A stretch of 64,000 bases of DNA, from contig NZ_QAJN01000012.1 in NCBI RefSeq assembly GCF_003852425.1, forward strand, positions 182,009 to 246,008, given 5' to 3'. The notes beneath the pieces are model-generated. The model did not search any database, was not told the DNA's origin, and saw nothing but the letters and a program-made list of their open reading frames with translations. Positions 54,286-62,726 of this stretch are shown here, piece by piece. Numbering within the stretch: the stretch's first letter is position 1; each line of letters starts with the position of its first letter. Made by a program: the position numbers and the translations under genes. This DNA is from Paucibacter sp. KBW04. GTDB taxonomy: Bacteria; Pseudomonadota; Gammaproteobacteria; Burkholderiales; Burkholderiaceae_C.

Positions 54286-55260
54286 TCAAGACTTCGGCGT
54301 CTGCGCGTCGGCCAGCTTGTCCAACCACACCCCCACGCCCTGGGCATTGAGCTCAATGTCCATCTGCAGCAAATCCAGTTGCGCGTCCGGGCTGAGCTTG
54401 GCGCCGCAGCCATGGGCATCCAGGCTGTCGAGGTAGAGCGTGCTCAAGCCTTGCTTGAGCAGGGCGTGGCGATCGGGCGAACGGGCCACGCGGTGAGCCA
54501 AGGCCACGGTGGCCTCCAGCAATCGCAAGAGCCCCAGGCTCAAGGCCTTGGGTGAACCCACGCGACCGAAGTGCGTCAGATACATGGACTCGGGCTCATA
54601 GCTCAGCAAGCGGGCGATGGAGGCGCGCAGCGCCTCGGGCTCGAACTGCACGGGTGTGCTGGTGGGCATCAGCCAAGCGCCCTTGTCGCTATCGAACTCG
54701 CGGTAGCTGAGGCCAAAGGTGTCGCCGGTGAACCAGCCCCGGCTGCGGGCGTCCCAGATGCAGTGGTGGTGGCGGGCGTGGCCGGGCGTGTCGAGCAGCA
54801 GCAAGGGTCGACCGCCCAGCTCAATCTGCATCTCATCATGGCTGGCCAGGGTGCGAGACTCGGCGACCGGCAAGAGCTGACCGTAGGAGCGCAGCATTTC
54901 TTCCTCGCCGTAGACGGCCAGCGCACCGGCCCACAGTGCGCTGGGGTCGATCATGTGACGCTGGCCGCGCGGGTGGACGAGCAGGCGGGCTTGGGGCAGC
55001 TGCTGCATCAAGAGGCCCACGCCGCCGGCATGATCCAGATGCACATGGGTGGGGATGACCCAGTCCACCGCGGCGGGCGACAAGCCCAGGGCCTGGAGTG
55101 CTGCCAGCAGGCGTGGCACGGCGTGATTGGTGCCGGTGTCGATGAAGGCGGCGCGGCCGTTTTCCACCAGCAGGTAGGCCGCATCGAAACGCGGGCGCTG
55201 AAAGCCGGTGTCGATGGCGTAAATGCCCTGGCCCAAATCCTCTACAAAGTCGGGTGTCAT
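54286..55260 (-). CDS. MBL-fold metallo-hydrolase
   Basis: A 324-residue protein of the metallo-beta-lactamase fold. Metal motifs are THVHLDHAGG (about 71-80), DTPGHARHHH (about 158-167), FTGDTFGL and a late THFG (about 232-235). The spacing is that of broad-specificity hydrolases (RNase Z-like or lactonase-like), not of glyoxalase II. The final 70 residues form a helical extension. The gene is divergent from def with 57 bases between the starts. Confidence 0.85.
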   Translation of the reverse strand: MTPDFVEDLGQGIYAIDTGFQRPRFDAAYLLVENGRAAFIDTGTNHAVPRLLAALQALGLSPAAVDWVIPTHVHLDHAGGVGLLMQQLPQARLLVHPRGQRHMIDPSALWAGALAVYGEEEMLRSYGQLLPVAESRTLASHDEMQIELGGRPLLLLDTPGHARHHHCIWDARSRGWFTGDTFGLSYREFDSDKGAWLMPTSTPVQFEPEALRASIARLLSYEPESMYLTHFGRVGSPKALSLGLLRLLEATVALAHRVARSPDRHALLKQGLSTLYLDSLDAHGCGAKLSPDAQLDLLQMDIELNAQGVGVWLDKLADAQTPKS

Positions 55261-55317
55261 GCGGTCGGCCTCCTAGAATTGCCTCAACAACGATAACCCA
55301 AGGACGAAAGACAGCCC

Positions 55318-55854
55318 ATGGCCGTGCACGAGATTTTGAAGATGGGCGACCCGCGTCTGCTGCGAGTGGCCAAGCCGGTGACGAACTTCGGCACGCCCGA
55401 GTTGCGCAGCCTGATTGCCGATATGTTTGACACCATGAAGGCCGCCAACGGTGCCGGCCTGGCCGCGCCGCAGATCGGTGTGGATTTGCAGCTGGTGATC
55501 TTTGGCTACCAGAGCAATGTGCGCTACCCCGATGCGCCGCCGGTGCCGCCCACGGTCTTGATCAATCCGGTCATCACACCCTTGAGCGACCAGATGGAAG
55601 AGGGCTGGGAGGGCTGCCTCTCGGTGCCGGGCCTGCGCGGCGTGGTGCAGCGTTTTGCCCGCCTGCGCTACAACGGCTTCGATGCCGAGGGCCAGGCTTT
55701 TGAGCGCGAGGCCGAGGGCTTCCATGCCCGCGTGGTTCAGCATGAGTGCGACCATCTGCAAGGCATGCTCTACCCCATGCGGGTCAAGGACTTCAGCCGC
55801 TTCGGCTACACCTCGGTGCTGTTCCCTGAGCTGGACCCGACGGACGACGATTGA
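55318..55854 (+). CDS. def: Peptide deformylase
   Basis: A 178-residue iron/zinc enzyme that removes the formyl group from new proteins. The three motifs are [10 protein letters not shown] (45-54), EGCLSVPG (98-105, metal ligand C100) and QHECDHLQG (141-149, metal ligands H142 and H146, catalytic E143). Length is standard for type I enzymes. In this bacterial group a second def is usually linked to fmt; this copy is solitary, so it may be an accessory deformylase. ATG preceded by GGACGAAAGACAG. Confidence 0.93.
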   Translation: MAVHEILKMGDPRLLRVAKPVTNFGTPELRSLIADMFDTMKAANGAGLAAPQIGVDLQLVIFGYQSNVRYPDAPPVPPTVLINPVITPLSDQMEEGWEGCLSVPGLRGVVQRFARLRYNGFDAEGQAFEREAEGFHARVVQHECDHLQGMLYPMRVKDFSRFGYTSVLFPELDPTDDD

Positions 55855-55937
55855 TGGGACAGGATTGAAATAGTTTGTAAGCCCTGTCCTCGACCCAGCC
55901 TGCTCAAACGTTCAGCAGCAAGAACAAGGAGCAAAGC

Positions 55938-57998
55938 ATGTCGCGATCCATTGCTGCCAGTTGGCCCGGGACGGCCAATTCACAGGGAATCAATGTTTTT
56001 CAGCGCCTGTGCCTGGGCCTGCTGCTGGGCCTGGCCCTGCTGGCGGCCAAGCCGGCCAAGGCCGACCCGCCCACGCGCGCGGGCCGGGTGGCTGAGGTGG
56101 TGGGGGATGCTTGGCTCTTTGATGCCGAGAGCAAGGAATGGGTGCGATTGCTGCGCAACCAGACCGTGGCCGAGGGCGACCGCCTGCGCACGGACGAGCG
56201 CTCGCGGGTAAGCCTGCGCGTGGGCTCCACCAGCTTGTGGGTGGACGAGCGCAGCGATCTTGAATTCACCCAGCTCGATGAGGGCCGCGTGCTGCTGCAA
56301 TTGGCCCGGGGCGATTTGGGCCTGCGCCTGCGTTCGCAAGAGGCCGTCAGCGAGTACAAGGTGCAGACCCGCGAGGGCATGAGCTTTGCCGAGCGCGAGG
56401 GCTTGTACCGTGTGGAGCAGTTGGATCGCGGCAGCAAGGTCTACGCCTTGCAGGGTCGGCTGCGCTTTGAATCGGGCCGGGGTGGCGATGTGCAGCCCGT
56501 CTGGCTGGAAAGCGGTGAGCAGGCCGAGCTGTGGTGGGCCAATGGCCCGCGCACCGAGAGGCAGCGCCTGGAAGGCGATAGCTTCTCCGATTGGGTGTTG
56601 GCGCAAAGCCGGGCCGAGGGCGATAGCCTGCCGGCCGTGGCCCAACGCTATGTCTCGCCCGAGATGACGGGTGTCGAGGACCTGGATCGCAATGGCCGCT
56701 GGGAGCAGTCGAGCGAGTTCGGCGCGGTCTGGATCCCCACGGTGGTGGTGGCCGACTGGGCGCCATACCGCTATGGCCGCTGGGTCTGGACCCGCCACTG
56801 GGGCTGGAGCTGGGTGGACGATGCGCCCTGGGGCTTCGCGCCTTTCCATTACGGCCGCTGGGTGCACTGGGGCAATCGCTGGTGCTGGGCACCGGGCCGT
56901 TATGCGGTGCGCCCGGTTTATGCCCCAGCCTTGGTGGCCTGGGTGGGTGGTGGCGGCTTGAGCGTCGGCGTGACGATTGGCAGCAACCGCCCACCACCGC
57001 CGCGCTACGGCTGGTACCCGCTGGCGCCGCGTGAAGTCTATGTGCCGGGCTATCGTCACAGCCCCGGCTACGAACACCGCCTCAACGGTGACCGTGACCC
57101 GGTGACGGTGCAGCGCCCCCATCGCAATCGCGAGGTGGTCGGTGCCGTCAGCTATCTGCCCGGCCAGGGCGGCCCGGCGCGGCCCATGCCCGTGGCCGAC
57201 CTGGGTCCGGTGCGTGCCCTGCCCACGGCGCCGGCCCGCAATGAGTTGCAAAGCTATCTGCCCCAGCGCCCCAGCCGCGAGGCGAATACGCCGCAAACGG
57301 TCAATCGGCCAGGTGCAGACGGCAAGGGCCCCGCCATGCCCTGGCGAAGTGAAAACGCCAGCCGCCGTGAGCGCGAGCGGGAGCGCGACTTCGCCGGCCC
57401 TGAGCCCGTGCGCAATGCCGTCTTGCCCAGTCAGACGGGCCCGGCCGCGAATCCGAATCCAAATCCGAATCCGAACGCGGGCATGAACCCGGCTCGTCCT
57501 GCGGACCTGCCTTGGCGAGGCAATCGCGAGCAAGAGCCGCGCCAGAGCCCGCCGCAGAACCAGGCTGTTCAGCCTCAGCCCCAACCGCAGCAGCCGCCGC
57601 CGGTGATGAACAACGGGCTGCCGCAACGGCCTTCCGATTCACGCGATCGGGGCTGGGAGCGGAATGCCGAGCGGAACGCAGATCGGAATCAAGAACGCAA
57701 TATCGAGAGGCGTGAGGAGCCGCCGGTGGATCGCAGTGGCCCGACACGCAATCCGGGGTTTGAACGTGCGATGGAGCGCCCGCCCGAACGTCAGATGGAG
57801 CGTCAGATGGATCGTCAAATCGAGCGCCCACCCGAACGCGCACGGGCCATGGACCTGCCCCAGCGTGCGCCCGAGGCTCGCCCGCCCAGCCCGCCGCCTG
57901 CGCCCCCAGCAGCTCAGCCGCAGGCCCAACAAGGCCCGAGCCGTAGCGAAGGCAATGGCCCGCCGCGCCGGGGCGCTGCGGAGCAGGACAAGCGCTGA
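55938..57998 (+). CDS. Exported FecR-like/DUF6600 protein with low-complexity tail
   Basis: A 686-residue exported protein. After a signal-like segment (LCLGLLLGLALLAAKPAKA) come a FecR-like domain (GRVAEVVGDAWLF, VAEGDRLRTDERSRVSLRVGS; about 48-190) and a Trp-rich region (YGRWVWTRHWGWSWVDDAPW, then GFAPFHYGRWV; about 270-340) typical of DUF6600. The last 300 residues are Pro/Arg/Gln-rich and disordered. They include an NPNPNPNPN run, RERERERDF, and degenerate ERNA/ERQM/ERPPER repeats. The function of such proteins is unknown. The tail is longer than I would expect and is likely a repeat-driven variable region. Confidence 0.8.
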   Translation: MSRSIAASWPGTANSQGINVFQRLCLGLLLGLALLAAKPAKADPPTRAGRVAEVVGDAWLFDAESKEWVRLLRNQTVAEGDRLRTDERSRVSLRVGSTSLWVDERSDLEFTQLDEGRVLLQLARGDLGLRLRSQEAVSEYKVQTREGMSFAEREGLYRVEQLDRGSKVYALQGRLRFESGRGGDVQPVWLESGEQAELWWANGPRTERQRLEGDSFSDWVLAQSRAEGDSLPAVAQRYVSPEMTGVEDLDRNGRWEQSSEFGAVWIPTVVVADWAPYRYGRWVWTRHWGWSWVDDAPWGFAPFHYGRWVHWGNRWCWAPGRYAVRPVYAPALVAWVGGGGLSVGVTIGSNRPPPPRYGWYPLAPREVYVPGYRHSPGYEHRLNGDRDPVTVQRPHRNREVVGAVSYLPGQGGPARPMPVADLGPVRALPTAPARNELQSYLPQRPSREANTPQTVNRPGADGKGPAMPWRSENASRRERERERDFAGPEPVRNAVLPSQTGPAANPNPNPNPNAGMNPARPADLPWRGNREQEPRQSPPQNQAVQPQPQPQQPPPVMNNGLPQRPSDSRDRGWERNAERNADRNQERNIERREEPPVDRSGPTRNPGFERAMERPPERQMERQMDRQIERPPERARAMDLPQRAPEARPPSPPPAPPAAQPQAQQGPSRSEGNGPPRRGAAEQDKR

Positions 57999-58009
57999 TT
58001 CAACTCAAC

Positions 58010-58687
58010 TCAGCGCAGCAAGGGCTTGAGCGGGCCCCAGATGTTTTCAAGCATCAGCGGGTGCGCTTTGGCCAGGGGGTGGATGCGATCGCTTTGGAAC
58101 CAGTCCAGGGCATCGGGGCGGTCGGCCACACCGCTGAGCAAGAACGGTAGCAAGGCCGTCTTCTCCGCCTTGGCCACCTCGCTGAACAGGGCTGCAAATT
58201 CGCGGCCGTAGCTAGCGCCGTAGTTCGGCGGCACCTGCATCCCCGCCAGCAAAACCTTGGCGCCCGCCGCTTTGGCCGCCCGCGTCATGGCCAACAGGTT
58301 CTCGCGCGTGCTGGCCAGGGGCAGGCCGCGCAAGGCGTCGTTGCCGCCCAGCTCGATGATGACGATGGCGGGCTGATGGGCCTTCAGCAAGGCGGGCAGG
58401 CGGGCGCGGCCGCCGGCCGTGGTGTCGCCGCTGATGCTGGCGTTCTGCACCGTGAAGCTGGACTTTTGATCCTTGAGTCTTTGCGCCAGCAGGGCCACCC
58501 AGCCCGTGCCGCGGGCCAGCCCGTACTCGGCCGAGAGGCTGTCGCCCAGCACCAGGATCTTGGCGCTGTTCGCACGCGCAAGACCTGGCACCATGAGGGC
58601 ATTGGCCCACAGGCTAAAGTGCAGCAAGTTCTTGGCCAGGCTGCGCCGCCCCGGCGAGCCCAGAGTCTCGGCCTTTGTCGTCTTCAT
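58010..58687 (-). CDS. tesA: GDSL arylesterase/thioesterase (TesA-like)
   Basis: A 225-residue SGNH hydrolase, probably exported (LLHFSLWANALMVPGLARA signal after a basic start). Block I is ILVLGDSLSAEYGL with the nucleophile Ser, block III IIELGGNDALRG, and the C-terminal DRIHP holds the catalytic Asp and His. TesA proteins are periplasmic lysophospholipase and thioesterase enzymes. The longer frame upstream passes through the divergent ABC gene and is rejected. The start is 12 bases from that of the ABC gene. Its stop lies 11 bases after the FecR-like gene. Confidence 0.88.
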   Translation of the reverse strand: MKTTKAETLGSPGRRSLAKNLLHFSLWANALMVPGLARANSAKILVLGDSLSAEYGLARGTGWVALLAQRLKDQKSSFTVQNASISGDTTAGGRARLPALLKAHQPAIVIIELGGNDALRGLPLASTRENLLAMTRAAKAAGAKVLLAGMQVPPNYGASYGREFAALFSEVAKAEKTALLPFLLSGVADRPDALDWFQSDRIHPLAKAHPLMLENIWGPLKPLLR

Positions 58688-58699
58688 CAGGTCTCTTTC

Positions 58700-59409
<710 letters not shown>

Positions 59410-59413
<4 letters not shown>

Positions 59414-59976
59414 GCTTTGGCCCGGCGCGCGCGTTCGCGCAGCCGGCGCCAGCGCTCGCCGCGGATCACGGCCCACCAGGCGAAGTAGACCAGCAGATAG
59501 AGCAGGCTGCCCAGCACCAAGCCGGCCAGCGGCAGGCCGATCAGCAAGGGCGTCCCCAGGGCCTGCACCCACAGCCAGAGCGAGGACAGCCAGGTGTCGG
59601 GATGGGTCCAGTCCAGGGCCAGCATTTCGGGCGTTGCGATGGGGCCATCGTGGCCCGAGACGAGGCGGCCCAAAAAGATGGCCAGGCTCCAGATCGGCAC
59701 CAGGGTGAAGGGATTGGTGACCCAGGTGGCGGCCACGGCCGCCGCCACATTGCCGCGGAAGGCAATCGCGGCCGCCGCAGCCAGGGGCATTTGCGTGGGC
59801 AGGGGGATCACCCCCACAGCCAGGCCTAAACCCGCACCCAGGGCGACCCGGCGTCTATGCGCCACCCACAGCCAGGGGCGTGGGCCCAGATAGTTGCCCA
59901 GCCAACGCAGGCCCGGCGTCTTGGCCAAGACATCGGGGTGGGGCAGGATGCGGCGAGCGAAACGGGTTGCGGGCAC
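59410..59976 (-). CDS. DUF2062 membrane protein
   Basis: A 188-residue protein of the DUF2062 family with three or four hydrophobic segments. The conserved region reads WLGNYLGPRPWLWVAHRRRVALGAGLGLAVGVIPLPTQMPLAAAAAIAFRGNVAAAVAATWVTNPFTLVP, with the basic linker and PTQ-type loop of the family. Its role is unknown. No ATG suits the alignment; a GTG opening VPATRFARRILPHP gives the usual N terminus. A longer frame would begin inside the isomerase gene. The stop codon shares TTAA with the convergent ABC gene. Confidence 0.75.
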
Positions 59977-60088
59977 GGGCGAGCTTTGCTTGGAGTCGAA
60001 TACAAAAGCGCCCGCGTAGCCATGAGGCGCACGCGGGCGGGGCTTTGGCTGGCGTGATGCCAGCCGCAGATTCTCGCTGAAAGAACGA

Positions 60089-60898
60089 TTAGCGCGAGAA
60101 CTTGTAGTCGGTCTTGGCCTTTTCGCGCAGCTCTTGCTGGAAGGCGCCAACCTTTTGTTGGTTCAGACGCTGGACGATTTGGGCCTTGACGTCATCGAAG
60201 GCGGGGAACTGCGCTTCGCGCGAGTCTTCCAGCTTGATGATGTGATAGCCGAACTGCGACTTCACCGGGTTCTGGGTCATCTCACCCTTCTTCAGCGCGG
60301 CCAGGGCCTTGGTGAACTCGGGCACATAGCTATTGCCATTGGCCCAGTCCAGATCGCCACCGTTGACGGCCGAGCCGGGATCCTTGGAGTTGGCCTTGGC
60401 CAGGTCCTCAAACTTGGCGCCGCCATTGATCTGCTTGATCAGGGCAATCGCGTCTTCTTCCTTTTCCACCAGGATGTGGCGGGCGCGGAATTCCTGGCCG
60501 CTGTTCTGGGCCTTGAACTTGTCGTACTCGGCTTTGGCTTCGGCATCGCTGACGGGGTTCTTCTTGGCGTAGTCGGCGAACAGCTCGCGGATCAGCAGGC
60601 TTTGGCGGGCCATTTCCATCTGCAGCTTGTAGTCGCTGGAGGCGGGGATGCCGCGCTTCTCGGCTTCTTGCATGAAGATTTCACGCAGCACGACTTCGTC
60701 CTTGACCTGAGCTTCCAGCTCGGGCGTGCGGGCCTGCTGGCCACCCTTGACCACCTGATTGATCAGCTGTTCAACACGTGCCTTGGGCACGGGCTTGCCA
60801 TTCACGATGGCAACGTTTTGCGCGCTGGCCGACATGGGCAGGAGCGCAGCGGACAGGGCCGCGACGGAGGCGGCGAGCACAAACTTCTTCATGGGCAT
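60089..60898 (-). CDS. Exported parvulin-type peptidyl-prolyl isomerase
   Basis: A 269-residue exported foldase. After a signal (KKFVLAASVAALSAALLPMSASAQ) comes a SurA-N-like helical region with VARVEQLINQ-type helices and a long LREIFMQEAEKRGIPAS (about 70-90). The parvulin domain follows (RARHILVEKEEDAIALIKQI, then FEDLAKANSKDPGSAVNGGDLDWA and SQFGYHIIKLED). It accelerates folding of periplasmic proteins. The second Met (MKKF) may be the true start. It is 88 bases downstream of bolA and likely forms an operon with it. Confidence 0.9.
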   Translation of the reverse strand: MPMKKFVLAASVAALSAALLPMSASAQNVAIVNGKPVPKARVEQLINQVVKGGQQARTPELEAQVKDEVVLREIFMQEAEKRGIPASSDYKLQMEMARQSLLIRELFADYAKKNPVSDAEAKAEYDKFKAQNSGQEFRARHILVEKEEDAIALIKQINGGAKFEDLAKANSKDPGSAVNGGDLDWANGNSYVPEFTKALAALKKGEMTQNPVKSQFGYHIIKLEDSREAQFPAFDDVKAQIVQRLNQQKVGAFQQELREKAKTDYKFSR

Positions 60899-60986
60899 GA
60901 GCTTTTGGTGATGAAAAAACTGCGCCTGAGGGCGCAGAGATGGGGTCGGATGCGGTGATGGTCAAACGGTTTCTTGATGATCCGAC

Positions 60987-61295
60987 TCAGCGTTCACCCG
61001 GTGCGCGGGCATCAATTGCCAGCGCGTGGATGCCCCGCTGCATCAGCTCACCGAGGGAATGATATACGAGCCGATGACGCGCCACGCGGTTAAGACCGGT
61101 AAAGCGTTCGCTGACGATGAGCAGGCTGTAATGCCCGCCCTCGCGCGCACCCGCATGACCGGCGTGCTGATGGCTGTCGTCCTGCAGCTGCAGCTCAGCA
61201 GGCGCCAGGGCCTGGCGCAGGCGCGACTCCATCTCGGCGACAGAGGCTTTGGGCGTGATGGCTGGGTTCAAAGGGATGGCGGAGGAGGCGTTCAT
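60987..61295 (-). CDS. bolA: BolA-family protein
   Basis: A 102-residue BolA protein: an N-terminal extension, then VAEMESRLRQALAPAELQLQDDSHQHAGHAGAREGGHYSLLIVSERFTGLNRVARHRLVYHSLGELM. The conserved His of the FVxxxFxGxxxxxRHRxVY region is present and the segment HQHAGHAGA is the usual loop. BolA binds monothiol glutaredoxins and iron-sulfur clusters and affects morphology and biofilm. The ATG overlaps the yciB stop by four bases. Confidence 0.93.
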   Translation of the reverse strand: MNASSAIPLNPAITPKASVAEMESRLRQALAPAELQLQDDSHQHAGHAGAREGGHYSLLIVSERFTGLNRVARHRLVYHSLGELMQRGIHALAIDARAPGER

Positions 61296-61972
61296 GGCAG
61301 GGTCTTGCTCTCGGGAGATGGGGGCTTGCCTTCGTCGGCCTCGCCGGCTTCGTTCGCGGCGGGTGTCAGATGGCGGCTCAGGTAAACGCCCTGGCCCAGG
61401 GTGAAAAGAATGATCAGGCTGGTCACGCCGAAGACCTTGAAATTGGCCCAGTCCGCGGTGGAGAAGTTGTAGGCCACATAGAGATTGAGTACGCCCATGG
61501 CGGCGAAGAACAAGACCCAGGCGAGGTTCAGCTTTTTCCACACAAGAACCGGCAGTTCCAGATCCTTGCCCAGCATGGACTTCAAGAGGTTTTTGCCAAA
61601 GAAGGCCTGCGAGGCCCAGAACACCAGGGCCATGGCCCAGTACAGGCCGGTGGGCTTCCACTTGATGAAGGTCTCGTTGTGGAACCAGATGGTGGCGCCA
61701 CCCAGGGTGACGACCAGGCCCAGGCTGATCCACAGCATCAGGTCAATCTTCTTGCCGCGCAGCTTGGTGATCAGGGCCTGCAGCAGGGTGGCGGCCATTA
61801 CCACCAGGGTGGCCAGCAGCACCGGGCCTTCTTCCAAACCCACCTGACCGCCGGAAACCAAAAAGCCCAGGTGCTCGGTGGCAAAGGCCGCCGCCCAGGC
61901 CTTGTGGCTGTCCGCGTACTTGAAGGTGCCGAAGAAGAGGATCAGGGGCAGGAAGTCGAGCAAAAGCTTCAT
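61292..61972 (-). CDS. yciB: YciB/septation protein A membrane protein
   Basis: A 226-residue inner-membrane protein with five or six helices: MKLLLDFLPLILFFGTFKYAD, VGLEEGPVLLATLVVMAATLLQALI, GGATIWFHNETFIKWKPT and NFKVFGVTSLIILFTLGQGVYLSRHL. YciB interacts with cell-division and envelope-elongation proteins. The start is the ATG before KLLLDF; an upstream TTG is in frame but unlikely. The last 30 residues are a polar tail absent from E. coli. It is coupled to bolA (ATGA) and lies 25 bases after msrB. Confidence 0.94.
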   Translation of the reverse strand: MKLLLDFLPLILFFGTFKYADSHKAWAAAFATEHLGFLVSGGQVGLEEGPVLLATLVVMAATLLQALITKLRGKKIDLMLWISLGLVVTLGGATIWFHNETFIKWKPTGLYWAMALVFWASQAFFGKNLLKSMLGKDLELPVLVWKKLNLAWVLFFAAMGVLNLYVAYNFSTADWANFKVFGVTSLIILFTLGQGVYLSRHLTPAANEAGEADEGKPPSPESKTLP

Positions 61973-61997
61973 CGGCAAGGCCCCGAGGGGCGGTAAC

Positions 61998-62438
61998 TTA
62001 GGTGGGGTCCGCGGCGGGATCTGAGGAGCGGAAGTCTATCGCGGCCGAGTTGATGCAGAAACGCTCACCCGTGGGTTCGGGGCCATCCGGGAAGACATGG
62101 CCCAGATGCGAGCCGCAGTGATTGCAGCGCACCTCGACACGCACCATGCCATGGCTTTCATCCACCACCCGCTCGACCACCTCGCTATTGACCGGGGCGT
62201 AGTAGCTGGGCCAGCCGCAGCCCGCGTCGAACTTGGTCTCGGCCTCAAACAAGGGCGTGCCGCAGCCTACGCAGAGATAACGGCCGTCCTGGAAATGGTC
62301 CCAGTACTTGCCGGTGAAGGCGCGCTCGGTGGCGGCATGGCGGGCGACCTGGTATTGCACAGGGTCCAGCTGCGCGCGCCATTCGGCATCGCTTTTCTGG
62401 ACGGGGTAGTTGGGGTCGTCGATGGGCTTGTGACTCAT
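61998..62438 (-). CDS. msrB: Peptide methionine (R)-S-oxide reductase
   Basis: A 146-residue repair enzyme that reduces the R form of methionine sulfoxide in proteins with thioredoxin. Zinc ligands are CVGC (about 57-60) and CNHC (about 106-109), with GSHLGHVF nearby. The catalytic Cys is in [13 protein letters not shown]. The resolving Cys seems to be absent or placed elsewhere. The [11 protein letters not shown] is preferred to a TTG five codons upstream. It is probably cotranscribed with yciB and bolA. Confidence 0.95.
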   Translation of the reverse strand: MSHKPIDDPNYPVQKSDAEWRAQLDPVQYQVARHAATERAFTGKYWDHFQDGRYLCVGCGTPLFEAETKFDAGCGWPSYYAPVNSEVVERVVDESHGMVRVEVRCNHCGSHLGHVFPDGPEPTGERFCINSAAIDFRSSDPAADPT

Positions 62439-62726
62439 GGGAAGTGAGGCCAAGGCTTTGGGCCTGGCCCGGCAGTTGGGGGAGGGAATGGGTTCGGGGT
62501 CAGTGTAGTCAGGCTGTCTCGGCCTTGCAGGCTTGCGGTTTTGGCCGCTGCGCCGGGTCGGCGCGGGCCAGCCTGAGCCCTTGCCGGCTAGCGCCGGTGA
62601 ATACCCCTAGAGGACTTGCCCTGAGGGTGTAACGCGGGTGACTATGAGGGGCACAAACGTCGGCATAGACTCGGCGGCAACAAGGTTCGGGGCCCTAGGC
62701 CCGAGCACGAGAAAAGGAGACAGTTA
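62439..62726 (+). promoter_or_regulatory. Intergenic region between msrB and acyl-CoA ligase genes
   Basis: These 288 bases separate divergent genes and should hold both promoters. I see no ORF with credible features, terminator or known operator. Short tracts such as GAATACCCCTAGAGGACTTG are unremarkable. The ligase gene's ribosome binding site AAAAGGAGA is at its right edge. Confidence 0.4.

Noticed and set aside
58376-58699. 108-codon N-terminal extension of the YbbA-like ATPase
   Set aside because: It lies opposite tesA and has no homology. The ATG before SQTHPAA gives the normal ABC ATPase start.
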